DNA of 64,000 nt from Cryptomeria japonica (Eukaryota; Streptophyta; Pinopsida; Cupressales; Cupressaceae): the NCBI RefSeq assembly GCF_030272615.1, contig NC_081408.1:307153950-307217949 (forward strand), in the 5' to 3' direction. A program made the translations under genes and the position numbers. The notes under the pieces are model-generated. The model searched no databases, was not told where the DNA came from, and saw only the letters and a list, made by a program, of their open reading frames with translations. Below are positions 23,643-34,497 of the stretch, piece after piece (the first letter of the stretch is position 1; every line of letters starts with the position of its first letter).

Positions 23643-25084
23643 TTTGGGGAAGGGAGTAATGTCATCTCCCCTTCTTTCCATCCCTAATCTGCCCCTTTTA
23701 ATAGTGTTTATAAACATTAATATATATTATATAATATTAAAACATACCTAATATAAAAAATTAATTTATTAATTAATATTAAATATAAATAAATTAAAAA
23801 TTCAAGTTAAAAGTGATGCTCAAATTGGGCTACGGGACCCCTATTTCAAATAAATAAATAAATAATAATAAAAAATAAAATAAAATAAAATGAAGAGAAA
23901 TTTTCAAATTTAAAAGTTGGCTCCCAATTTTGGGCCTTGGACTCTTTCCGCCCAGCTGATATAAGTTGATCAGTAAAGTCTTTTGGAGTCTTGAACGAAA
24001 TTTTGGTGAAGTTTCATTACACTGTGCAAGAAGGATGAAAAGCCTCAATTGCATCTTCAAGGTTAGGACAAAAACCCTACCTCTATTCTTGGCAAATCAA
24101 ATCAAGGATTGTGGTTTGGGCTAATATTTATAATCTCATTTTTACTTTTAGGAGTACAAGTGCTGAGGAGGATCAGGAAATGTAATCAAGCGCTACCTGT
24201 GCAAGAGTCCATTATCATCCTAAGGTAATCATACCATTTTTGGAGGGCACCAAAGAGGGGGATTTTGTAGGGAGCTTGATTGAACATACATAGATTCTAT
24301 TCCAGATTTGTGAAGCCTTCATACCACCAGATCTGAGGAAAAATACACATTAAGGAGAGCAAAACACCCATTAATTCATGTGTTGGGAGAAATTCACCAA
24401 CAAGGAGGACGAGATTAAAATAAGGAAAGGTATTGTAATTGTTCATTAATTCTATTTGTCTATTCCTGATCCAGCTTGCTAGAATTTAACAGGTGTAGTT
24501 GTCATTAGACTAAAATTCAGTCTCTCCATTCTTGGGTCAATCCACCACTCAAGATAGTATGTGGGCAGAGGAAGAATAATATAGCAGTCGCTTGCATGCA
24601 TATGGGGTTTATTGTTCCAAAACTAGAACTAAGCTCTAGAAAATCTGCAGTCATTTATTTTAGATCTGAGCTTTGAACCAAGGTCTACGATCACCCATAT
24701 TCAGATTTGGGCTTTGTACCAAGGTCTACACTGTACAGTCACGCATATTCAAATCTGGGCACTCCTTGCACCTCCTAAAAGCCAAACAAGTTGTTTGAGC
24801 GAAAAATCAAGCTTCATGTGTGTAGGATTTAGTTATAATTTGAATACAGTTTGCTGGTAAATGTAAGTTTACATCACAAACTCTTAGGGTTGTACTCAGA
24901 CCTACTTACTGGTTTGCCATATGTTGTAGCAACAAAAATTATATATGTTTGCTTCAGAGCTTGTGAGCTATTGATTCTATCATTGAATGTTGAGTTACTA
25001 ATCTCTTAAGTTCTTAACAGAAGGATTATAACATAATTTATTCTAGCAATGGCAATTATAACAGTCATTTTATAAGGGAACATC
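23643..25084 (+). repeat. Polypurine tract and probable 3' LTR
   Basis: The purine run GGGGAAGGGAG lies directly before TAATGTCATCTCCCC, close to the recurrent LTR start TGTAATGTCC. That makes 23657 the probable LTR start. The 3' end could not be fixed; it is somewhere before the tandem-repeat field that starts near 25085. AT-rich sequence around 23700-23890 follows the start. No gene is seen. Confidence 0.45.
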
Positions 25085-25288
25085 TCATGAGACATATGGA
25101 GAGAAGGTTCAAAAAGCATAATTTATTTTAGGAGCGACTATGAACTGGTATAAGATACCTCAAATTAACTCACCTACAACATGCAGAGGATGTGTAACAA
25201 TCTCAAATGCACATATATTAAGATTGGTACTGGAAGATCTAAATTGTCTCAAGTCTTAGCGAGGATGCACAACTCATAGCCAAAAAGC

Positions 25289-25793
25289 TAAGATACCGAT
25301 TCTTGGCAAAATGGGCTGGGTCCGGGTCCTGATTCTTGCCCGGTCCTGGTTCTCCCCGGGTTCTCCCTGGGTTCCTCCCAGGTCCTGCCCAGGTGGCTGG
25401 GTCCTCTGTGGGTCCTGCCACGAAGGACCCACAGAGAACCCAGCCACCTGGGCAGGACCCAGGAGGAACCCAAGGAGAACCCGGGCGGACCCAAGAGAAC
25501 CAAGGCCCGTGGGTTCCCAAAAATGGGTCCCACGGGTCATAAAAACACAAAAAAAAAATTAAAAAATGCCTTTTTTAATATTTTTTAACATCTAAACCCT
25601 AATTTTGCCCCTTATGATGCATGAAATGCATCAAAACATATATATAATTTTGATGTTTGAACATATATATAATATATGCATACATATATATATATAATTA
25701 AAATATATATATATGTACGGACGTACCCGTACCTGTACCGAAGTTTTTTTTTTTTTGTTGAATCCGCGAATCCGTACCCGAATCAGTAACTTA
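25289..25793. mobile_element. Non-autonomous DNA transposon with 10 bp TSD
   Basis: The 505 bp insertion in a repeat unit is flanked by perfect 10 bp direct repeats GCCAAAAAGC (25279-25288 and 25794-25803). Ends are TAAGATACCGATTC and the reverse complement TAAGTTACTGATTC, matching at 12 of 14 bases. The left half is a GC-rich hairpin; the right half is TA-rich and ends with CGTACCCGAATCAGTAACTTA. There is no transposase. The duplication length suits a Mutator-like element, while the terminal sequence resembles the elements at 803-1580 and 2555-9365. Confidence 0.75.
25355..25485. repeat. Large GC-rich hairpin
   Basis: Arms 25355-25416 and 25424-25485 pair around a 7-base centre with only about four mismatches by eye. 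Weaker pairing may extend further out. G+C is very high against AT-rich neighbours. Open frames on both strands here are composition artefacts. It lies inside the DNA transposon at 25289-25793. Confidence 0.85.
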
Positions 25794-25902
25794 GCCAAAA
25801 AGCAAAGAAAATGTCTTGATGAGACATAAGGATATGAAGATTAGTGGAAGAATGTATAATTTATTATAGGAGAGAGTAAGAACTGATATATGCTACCTCA
25901 TA

Positions 25903-26038
25903 CTCATTCACTGCATTGTGCAAGTGTGACAATATCAAATGCAAATATCTCAAGATTTGTATTGGAAGTGCTCATTCACTGCATTGTGCAAGTGTGACAA
26001 TATCAAATGCAAATATCTCAAGATTTGTATTGGAAGTG
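25903..26038 (+). repeat. 68 bp tandem duplication
   Basis: Two adjacent 68 bp copies start CTCATTCACTGCATTG and end ATTGGAAGTG. They appear identical, so this is a recent slip within the array. Confidence 0.85.
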
Positions 26039-26211
26039 CTTAAGTGTAGCAAGTCTTAGCAAGGATGCATAACTCAGAGAAAAAGAGCAAATAAAATGTA
26101 TTGATGAGAGATATTTAGATGAGATTCAGAGGAAGAATGCATTATTCATTGTAGGAGAGACTAAGAATTGGTATATGCTAGCTCAAATCTGTTCACTAAC
26201 AATGTGCAAAG

Positions 26212-26376
26212 AATGTGTGTTTATTGCTATATTGTAACACTACCAATTGCATAATGTGTGTTTATTGCTATATTGTAACACTACGAATTGCATAATGTGT
26301 GTTTATTGCTATATTGTAACACTACCAATTGCATAATGTGTGTTTATTGCTATATTGTAACAATACCAATTGCACA
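26212..26376 (+). repeat. Four tandem copies of a 41 bp unit
   Basis: Units start at 26212, 26253, 26294 and 26335 (AATGTGTGTTTATTGCTATA). They differ at very few bases. The single-copy equivalent is seen in other units of the array near 27890 and 28440. Confidence 0.85.
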
Positions 26377-26473
26377 AATATATAGGTAAAAGTAGTACAT
26401 ACGGATTGATTATAGATGAATAACACAGCAAATGCTTAACTTCAGTTATTGCTTGATTACAATTAAAGTAGAT

Positions 26474-27464
26474 TGTAATGTTCCGTACCCGAACAAAGAT
26501 TGGAACATCAGTGGTAACGATGTTTCACAGGATGAATATGATCATACTCGGCTAAGGCATGAATCAATAGCAATGGGAAGAACAATTAAATAAGTTTAAA
26601 TTAAAGATTTAAACTTATTATTATTAATAGAAACAAGCATACAATGATCGATTTGAGATAAACTTATAATAGACAACCATGGAAGTAATCGAGGGAGCAT
26701 GGAGATATCGATACGAAGAACATAATCAGATTTTGTCCCTTACCATGTCGACAGCATTCTGAATACCAATTCTACAACTAGTCATCAGCTATGAAGGGAT
26801 CAATGGCTGCGAGGCAGCAATAACAAATATCGATATGATTAAGTTAAGGGGAGTATAATGGACGAAATGTATCATGGCAGTGATAGAAATCAATTAGTAA
26901 GAAGAATAATTGTATGTGGGTAAGAGGACAGTGATTAACAGATACGTAAATATTGTCAGTGATATAATCGATTGTGGGAAGACACGAAAGTGTTTAATTG
27001 TTAGCAAGCACCGACTATTAAGAAGATTAATTATGAGATATAAAGTGACATTCAATTACATACAATCAGTGATTAGGATGTCTAATCGATAATCATAATC
27101 ATCTTGAAGAGGTGCGATTGGCATGAGGAAGGGAGGCGATGGTGAATGGACATGACTTGTCATTCCAGTTGCAACATATAAGAAGATATTTGAAATCACT
27201 TCAACCGGCATCATGGTGGATTATTTTTCTCTTCGTTATTTCATCATTTACAAATCTACTCTGTTTAGAGTGACTGGCCTTTAGCATATGTTGCAAGTAT
27301 TTAAGTACATATCAGAAACAACAATCTTGTTGCTATAAGCAACATATTAGACTCCATTGCAAATATCAAAGAAGGAAGATCAGATCTGGATTGGAATAAA
27401 CATATAGACAATTCAGGCAGTTTGATAAACAATAAAATGGGCCTAAATTAGGAGGGACATTACA
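26474..27464 (-). mobile_element. Solo LTR-like insertion (TSD TAGAT)
   Basis: The 991 bp block starts TGTAATGTTCC and ends GGGACATTACA, with perfect TAGAT duplications at 26469-26473 and 27465-27469. Removing it restores the array phrase ATTAAAGTAGATC found near 28575. Inverted termini of about 11 bp are longer than the usual TG/CA. The frame at 26910-27092 is not recognised. Orientation follows the sense start TGTAATGTCCC on the minus strand and is tentative. Confidence 0.8.
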
Positions 27465-28692
27465 TAGATCGAGGACAGTTCACAAATCAGACACCTTCCC
27501 TAACTACAACGAGTCTATTTAGAGGGCACAACAGTGATTAATTAGACCACAACCACTTTTCATACGAAGATGAGGTTCAATGGAGGAATGCATAATTTAT
27601 ATAAGAGAAACTAAGAACTGGTATAGGCTACCTCAAATTCAATCACTAACAATGTGAAAAAAATGTGTGACCATCTGAAATGCAAATATCTTAAGATTTG
27701 TATTGGTAATGCTAAACCAAATCAAGTCTTAGCAAGGATGCACAACTCATAGCCAAAAAGAAAAGAAAATGTCTTGATAAGAGACATGGAGATGAAGTTT
27801 GGTGGAAGAATACACTATTCATTATAGGAGAAACTCAGAATTGGTATATGCTACCTCAAATACATTGACTAACAATGTGCAAAGAATGTGTGTGTTTACT
27901 TCTAAATCGTAACACTACCAATTGCACAAATATATAAATAAAAGCAGTAAGTACAAGATTGACTATAGATGAATAACATAGAAATTGCTTTATTACAGGA
28001 AGTTCTTGATTACAATTAAAGTATATCAAGGAGGACTGTTTACAAATCAGACACCTTCCCTAGCTGCAATAATTCTATTTAGAGGGAGCAACAGTTATCA
28101 GTTAGATTAGAATAGGTATTCATATTGAGATGAGGTTCAATTTATTATAGGAGACCAAGAGATTAAGAGCTTGTGTATGCTGCCTCAAACTCAATCACTA
28201 ACAATGTGCGAAAAATGTGTGACCCTCTCAAATGCAAATATTTTAACATTTGGAATGGATGTGCTCAACTGAATCAAACCTTGGCAAGGATGCACTACTC
28301 ATAGCCAAAAAGCAAAGGATGTGTCTCGATTAGACATTTCCAGATGAGGTTTAGTGGAAGAATGAAGAGTTCATTATAGGTGAAACTAGGACTTGGTATA
28401 TGCTACCTGAAATTGATTCACCAACAATGCGCCAAAAATGTTTGTGATTACTGCTATATTGTAACACTACCAAATGCATGAAATTATAAATAAGAGCAGT
28501 ACATACAAGATTGATTATAGATAATTGATAAATAACACAACAATAGCTTTATTCTAGGTGGTGCTTGATTACAATTAAAGTAGATCAAGGAGGCCCATTC
28601 ACGAATCAAACACCTTCCATAATTACCATGATTCCATATGGAGATGAGGTTTAGTGGAAGAATGCATAATTCATTATAAGGGAGACCAAGAA

Positions 28693-29073
28693 TGTAATGT
28701 CCCCTTTTTAAGCAAAACTGAACTTGTGATTAATGAGACCAGTTTCTAAGTTTTCTTGTAAGCTACTTGATGAGTAAAGGAGAACTCCAAATTTCTTGGA
28801 GAGCACAAATTCAATTTAGCAAGGTTGTTTTTCATTGCAATGAGCTCAATTGCAGGTGTGGATCCTCTTGGCACTTTCATTATTGATTTCCTGCCTTTTG
28901 GGAGCTCTCCAAACTTCTTGGAGGAGCATGATATTTTTGGTCAGACACCTGATTGCTTCAAATCACCGTCCTATGAACTCAAAATCACTTTGGTATTATC
29001 AGAATTACATAATTATCATTTTGGTGCTTTCCACAACTTGGGTAAATTATTGAGTTATTAATTAATAATTCAC
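28693..29073 (+). repeat. 5' LTR remnant
   Basis: It matches 32830-33245 over most of its length (for example GGAGGAGCATG and TTGCAATGAGCTCA). It then breaks off at ATTAAAAAGACAAC and joins gag sequence through a deletion. Confidence 0.7.
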
Positions 29074-29111
29074 TTAACTTGTCCAATGTTGAAATATTAA
29101 AAAGACAACCA

Positions 29112-29420
29112 CCTACGATGAATTTACCAATAAGTTCATTGAGAGATTTGACAAAATGGATCTTGAATTGCAATTTAAAGAACTAGCATAGTTGAGACAG
29201 CATGGCACAGTGGATGCTTACATTGCTGATTTACAGACACTCTAAATGATGGTAGCAAATCACTTCAAACATCTCCTTCAGAAAAAGATGACAACCTTTG
29301 AAATGAGCTGAGGTGGAAAACGTTATGCTTCACATGCAAGGAGCCATGGGCCCTAGGCCATAAGTGTTTTGAGAAAGGAAAAAATCGTCAATTGGAGGCA
29401 TATTAAGCTAAAGATTCTGA
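29112..29420 (+). pseudogene. Gypsy gag fragment with zinc knuckle
   Basis: The frame reads FTNKFIERFDKMDLELQFKE, then QHGTVDAYIADLQTL, as in the retrotransposon gag domain of plant gypsy elements. After a frame change comes CFTCKEPWALGHKC (29326-29367), the variant zinc knuckle of this group, and CFEKGK. Stops and frameshifts are present. The N-terminal half of gag is missing through the deletion joined to the LTR remnant. Confidence 0.7.
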
Positions 29421-29430
29421 ATCAAAAAAT

Positions 29431-29617
29431 TTGGGCCAGCAAGCTGATACAGAGGAAAGCAAGGAAGTAGCACCAAAAGAACCTAAAGAAGAAAGGGAAA
29501 GTGAAGGTGCTTTGGCCAAACTCTCAAGCCTTCAGAAGACTGATCCTTTTAGGGTTTGTAAAGTGTTATGTAGGCAACGAATTGTTTCTCTCATTGTTAT
29601 AGAAGCAACACAACTTC
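29431..29617 (+). pseudogene. Gag-protease linker up to the protease active site
   Basis: An acidic Glu/Lys-rich linker (EESKEVAPKEPKEERESEG) leads into LSLIVIEAT-like sequence where intact relatives have the aspartic protease motif (I/L)DSGAT. Here the motif aligns as VIEAT, so the catalytic Asp-Ser-Gly has been lost. The solo LTR at 29618 begins at this point. Confidence 0.6.
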
Positions 29618-31265
29618 TGTGTAAGATGAAAATGGAATCAAGTAAACTAAGACCTAATCCCACCCTCATGCACACATTGGAATACAAAAGAGCCTAAGGA
29701 GATGATTCACTTTGACAACTTCTTGCAAGAGAGAGAGTCAAGAAACATCTTTAGGGTTTCTATTCCTTTGCTGCTATGAAGAGGAGAGGTGCAAATGTAA
29801 TGAAATGATCAACTAGGGTAGGGAGATAAGCAAAAGTGCAGATATAAACTGAAATACAGAAAAATGCAGATCTGAAACTGAGACACGGAGTATAGAGCGG
29901 GAAATTGAATTTAGATGTGTAACTGTCACCAAAATTTGGGCCTGACTGAGCAGGACCAGGGCGTTGGGCGCCTTGGTCCCTGATACTGTGCAAAGCTGAA
30001 CTTCTGGATTCTGGGATCTGAGACCTTGCACTGCAGAATTACCACAAGAAGCAGAAAACCCTAGAGGACCAAGGTGCCACGCCTTGGTCTTGGACCAGGG
30101 CGTCATGCCCTAGTCCCATAAAACTAAGACCTACCTTTGGCCATGAGTCTGCACCTGTGTGTTATGTCAGTTCCGAAGATCGTGCATCCATCGGATTTCT
30201 ATACCTACACCTACAACTTGAAAAATGGTGTTTGGGTGGCTATATAGGGTTTTGCCTTAGTCAAACCCCTTGTTTTGGTGATTTCCACCTCCACAAATAG
30301 CTAATATAAAGTTGAAATGTGTGTGCTAGAACCTTGTGTGTATGCAAGATCCTAAATGTAAATCTAAAGATCTACCCTACGCTTGGAGAGTAAACCCTAA
30401 ATGAATGTAAATGTAAATGTAAATGCTTCAAATCACAAATGCAATAATGGATCTAAAGCATGAATGTAAATCCAATAACAAGTGTTGTGAAACTCACATA
30501 GAGACATGAAAATAACATGAAACCATACCAAACCCTAAGGGAGAGGTACAAGCCAATCAACAGTCGATGATCTCCTATTATTCTTCAACATCCCCAAAGC
30601 TTCAATTGATGATGAAAAAGGTTGATGAAGACTTGAAAATATGCTTGATTTGTTGATTGAAGACTCCGCATAACCTGTACTTTCACTTCATAAGAGGCTC
30701 CTTCAATTGCTTGTAGATGGATCCTTCAAATGAGGAAAGGAAAGGCTATATGAATGAAACCTTAACTTTGTTTTTGATCATAGGCCGACCTAGAAATGAT
30801 ATAATTTCACACCAAGTCGAGTTTAAACATTATAATACTAGCAAAACATGATCCCGATATTCGGGGAGAAAAAGCAGGGATCGACGTGAATCACATCAGT
30901 CTGACCAACTTTTTCCAATTTTTTAGGGATGCAAGGTATCGTGATTATAAAGTCAATTCCAAGTGGAGGTGACGATTCAAGGTTTTTCGATATGCAAAAT
31001 CGGGCCTTGAAGGTCGAAATAGGACATAATTAGGGCTTTTGATGAATTAATTAATAGAAAGAATAAAATAAAAAGGGGCACACTTAGGATTAAGGGCCCA
31101 ATTTTATGATGTCTAGAGCGATAAAAGAGGACTTAGATTTAATTTAATTAATTAATTAAATGCTTAAAGGGATTTTAAAAGGAAAATGCAACACACTAAG
31201 GCGGGTGCTAACCTAAGCATGGAATTGTACTACCCAATTAAGGGTGTACAATTTGCGACGCTACA
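29618..31265 (-). mobile_element. Solo LTR (TSD ACTTC) inside the gypsy protease
   Basis: The 1648 bp block starts TGTGTAAGATG and ends GCGACGCTACA, flanked by perfect ACTTC duplications (29613-29617 and 31266-31270). In minus orientation it aligns along its length with the 5' LTR at 59919-61524 (TGTAGC start, shared GGGCCC..TAAGTGTGCCCC block, shared 3' part near CTAAGACCTAATCCCAC). No gag or pol is inside. It carries the hairpin at about 30860-30915. Confidence 0.9.
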
Positions 31266-31270
31266 ACTTC

Positions 31271-31753
31271 ATTGGCAGAGTTGTAGCACGAAGAGGCCTC
31301 AAGACTGAAGATTTTGAAGGATTGAAAGTCAAGGTTGCTAACAAATTCACTATTTCATGCTCAAGGAGGATTCCATGATTGAGTCTACTCTTGGGAAACT
31401 ATGAGGTCAATGATGATTTCTATGTGGTGAAAGACACCAATGTTGTTCTTGGCATCCAATGTTTCCATTCTTTAGAGGAGATCACTTTGAATTTGTAAAC
31501 AATGGAGCTGAGGTCCCAAGTTGATGCAAGGAAGAAAGTGTTGAGAGGAATGTCTAATGAAGGATCTCATGTTGTCACATCCAATAGAATTGAGATAATG
31601 TTACATCGTGGGCAAGGAACAGAGTCAAGACAAGAGGATGGAAATAACTTCCTAACTTTTGATAATCCCCTCTTTGAAATGGATGCAGAAGTGCCCTTTG
31701 ATAATCCTCTTTTTGTGATGAAACTGAAACACTTCCTAATTACAATAACATAG
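31271..31753 (+). pseudogene. Gypsy retropepsin-like protease, remainder
   Basis: After excision of the solo LTR the frame reads HNFIGRVVARRGLKTEDFEG, then GNYEVNDDFYVVKDTNVVLG, IQCFHSLEEITLNL and MELRSQVDARKKVLRGMSNE. This is the usual gypsy protease body with the DFYV..DxVLGxQW motif. A stop follows TLNL and another ends the frame at 31753. FDNPLF occurs twice near 31660-31710. No reverse transcriptase follows. Confidence 0.7.
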
Positions 31754-31859
31754 CAAGTGACTAAAATGGGATTTGGGATCCAGATGAAGCTTTCAGGCAT
31801 GAGATAGATGCTGTTTCCAATAGTGGAGATGGTTTTTAGTATAACGAAGATTTGAGATC

Positions 31860-32160
31860 AACAATTTTGGTGAGCAATTTGATTATCGTTATGATTACAG
31901 CTTAAGGCATAAAAGCATTTTTCCTTTTAAAGATGTCTTAGGCACCATAACGATATCCCTAGGTGAAAATCACATGAGTATTAAAGTAGCCCAACATAGG
32001 CTTGATAAAGCTACTTCATTGGTGAGTGCGTATGGAAGAGATCATCAACAAGGATTGTTAGAGGTTGATGATGATGGAAGAAATGTACTATGGAGAATTA
32101 TGGATCAAAATTTCAAAAATAATGTTGCTGTTTTCTTTTCAATAAGCCATCATATAATTC
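31860..32160 (+). pseudogene. Unrecognised coding-like stretch in the gypsy derivative
   Basis: A frame of about 90 codons reads FDYRYDYSLRHKSIFPFKDV, then ITISLGENHMSIKVAQHRLD and LVSAYGRDHQQGLLEVDDDG. It has protein-like composition, but I do not recognise it. It sits where pol would be expected. It might be a captured host fragment or a decayed element-specific frame. Confidence 0.3.
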
Positions 32161-32829
32161 CATTTGCATACTTACAAGTGGATTGGAGAGAAATTTTAAT
32201 CAAGAATTGAAGCATTACTCAATTGGTTATTTTTGAGGAGGTATTTTCAATTGGTAGAATGTTTAGATTGCTTATTCTTGCTAAAAGATTTCAATTTTGC
32301 AGCAGTTATTCCTTTTTCAGGATGCTGATTTTGAGAAAATCAGATTATAAGTTGCTGATTTCAGACTTGAACAGCTGCAAGATCATGCATTTTCAGACCA
32401 CTCGGTCATTGGAAAAGGTTAGTTTATGGTTTCAGCTGAAGAGGATGGATATTTCAACTAACGAAGTTTTGTATTGGGTGGGAATTTAAGTACCAAACAG
32501 TTGTCATTTCTTATTTTCAGATTGCATGGACAACAAACCACCACACAGTTATGACTATCATGACAGAGTTCACGAAATTAAAACTAAGAAAGTTAGCATT
32601 AACTTTATAGACATTAACAGAATGGTGCAGTGGAAATAAGGTAAAGAAAAGAAAATTTTCAAGGAGCTTGTTGAACTCTTGCAAAAGATTGTTGTTCTTT
32701 TAGGAAGAAGAGTAAAGAATATTTTTATGTTAGATGTGTTACAGCATAGTACATCAAAGAAAAAGACTTACAAACCTCCTAGATTGGTTTGGGATCCTAG
32801 AGTCACAAGCAATTTTGGAGAGGGAGGAT
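32161..32829 (+). other. Gypsy 3' untranslated region and polypurine tract
   Basis: No pol domain is present. The last bases before the LTR (GGAGAGGGAGGAT, 32817-32829) form a clear polypurine tract. Confidence 0.55.
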
Positions 32830-33584
32830 TGTAATGTCCCCCAATCGGCTTATAAACAATTAGCCCAATGTCTAAGTTTTCCTATAAGCTACTTGATGAG
32901 TAAGGGAGAACTCCAAAGCTCTTGGAGAGCATAGTTTCAGTTTAGCAGGGTTGTTTTTCATTGCAATGAGCTCAGTTGGTGGTCTGGATCCTCTTGACAC
33001 TTACAGAATTGATTTCCAACCTTTTGGAAGCTCTCCAAACTTCTTGGAGGAGCATGCTTATTTTTTGTTGATTACTTGATTGCTTCAAATCATCGTCCTA
33101 TGACCTCAGGATCACTTTGGTGTGTTCAAAATTACATAATTACATCATTTTGGTGCTTTCCACAACTCTCAAGTAAATTATTGAGTTATTAATTAATTAT
33201 TCACTTAAGTTGTCTAATGTTGAAATATTAAAAGACAACTTAGTGTAATAACTAAGGTTTTAAGTTGTGCATCAATTTGGATGTCTAGGAAAAGGGGGCC
33301 TTTTACACATGATAAATTATTATTATTTTTCAAAATGGTCTTTGTGGAGGAAAAAGGAAATATTATTTTAACATTATTTTTTTCCCTCCATAAAAGTTAT
33401 GAAGGAGGTTGAGGGCTCAATTGAGAGGTTAGACTTGAAATCTTATTTGCTTTGCTGAGGGAGAGAAACTGAGTTCTTCCGTGATTTTTTGAGGATGAAA
33501 ACCCTCTCGAAATTGCTTGTTTCGGGGATGAAAACCCCCTAGCTGGTTAGAGTGATTTCATACAAAGTTCACCATTGTGCTACA
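32830..33584 (+). repeat. 3' LTR of the deleted gypsy element
   Basis: It starts TGTAATGTCCCCC directly after a polypurine tract. The first 410 bases match the 5' LTR remnant. The end at GTGCTACA (33584) is chosen from the AAGAA match and is tentative; similar sequence character continues to about 34000. Confidence 0.6.
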
Positions 33585-33589
33585 AAGAA

Positions 33590-34497
33590 GAGTTCAAGTT
33601 TTTTGTTGCAATCATGGACGTTTTTCGATGTGTTTTGAAACTCTTAATAGTTTGTTGCTATTGTGAAGAGATTTGTTGGATATTTTGTTGTGTTTGAAGG
33701 GTGATTGAAAGAGTTGTTTGTTGTTGGGCCGTACCATTCCTAGTACAGGCCATACCTCTCTGTTGGCTGCTTTTCTGGGTATAATTTCTGAGTTTTTATT
33801 TCCTTTATATGTTATATTGGATAGCACTCTTCCATATTTGTAGGCCATACAGTTCAACAAAGGGGCAAGATAGAAATTCTGAGCCGTACCTTATTATGGT
33901 TTGTGCCTGTGGAAGGGGCATGAGAATTATGGAAGTGAGGCGCTTAGGGTTTTGAGCTATTTCCACCTTAGATGGAGGCGCCTGGGGTCTACAAATAAGT
34001 GCCAATCATTGTTCACGTGAACCAAAGCCAAAACGACTGTTAACAGTTTTCAGGGAATAATTTACAATATAACTTGCAATTCACAAGACACGTGAAGAAG
34101 AAGCAATTTCGGCATCAAAAGTCAATCGATTGCTTTCACTAGGAGATTGTATCTGCTTTCACTAGGAGACTATATCTTAGAACAGAACTCAAATTGTTTG
34201 CAGACAGGGAGATGCAACATCTCAAAATGCTTAAGCTCTGGGAAGAAACTTGTCCAGCTCCAGTATTCCAATAAAAGATGAACATGCAAAGAACTAAAAC
34301 CGTGACTTCAATAATATTGCTGCTCGAGAAGACATGGTATTGTGTCTAATTATAATAATTTTTGGAGTTGAAACTTGATAGGCTCTTTGGATATTTTGGC
34401 AACTCATTTTTTCATATATGCTCCACGGTCAAAATATCATGTATAGGCTCAATGTAGCCAAAAAAGACCAATAGGGGCAGTTGATAATTGAGATGCA
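33590..34497. other. Intronic DNA, possibly the rest of an LTR
   Basis: No gene was recognised. A short direct repeat CTGCTTTCACTAGGAGA occurs twice near 34130-34170. The sequence ends at ATGCA, the target site of the next element. Confidence 0.3.

Larger units (their letters stand above)
25085..28692 (+). repeat. Tandem-repeat field with ~540 bp higher-order units
   Basis: Phrases recur in order. CAAGTCTTAGCAAGGATGCA appears near 25252 (variant), 26047, 27726 and 28269 (variant). GGTATATGCTACCTC-like text appears near 25150, 25883, 26170, 27620, 27840, 28160 and 28396. GATTACAATTAAAGTA precedes a conserved CAAATCAGACACCTTCCCTA box. After subtraction of the two insertions the spacing is about 540-680 bp. 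No protein frame is shared between copies. It is a local array, possibly derived from a transposon. Confidence 0.65.
28693..33584 (+). mobile_element. Gypsy-type LTR retrotransposon, internally deleted
   Basis: Related LTR sequences start at 28693 and 32830 (TGTAATGTCC). They flank gag, a zinc knuckle and a protease, but no reverse transcriptase or integrase, so it is a non-autonomous deletion derivative. The left LTR is cut off after about 380 bp and runs straight into gag, so its end, the primer site and the gag start are lost. A purine tract GGAGAGGGAGG precedes the right LTR. AAGAA occurs at 28688-28692 and 33585-33589 and may be the target duplication, but the sequence beyond 33589 does not resume the array, so the right end is uncertain. 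Confidence 0.65.

Noticed and set aside
25239-25562. Overlapping Gly/Pro-rich frames on both strands
   Set aside because: They arise from the GC-rich hairpin, which is stop-poor in all frames. Nothing supports a protein.
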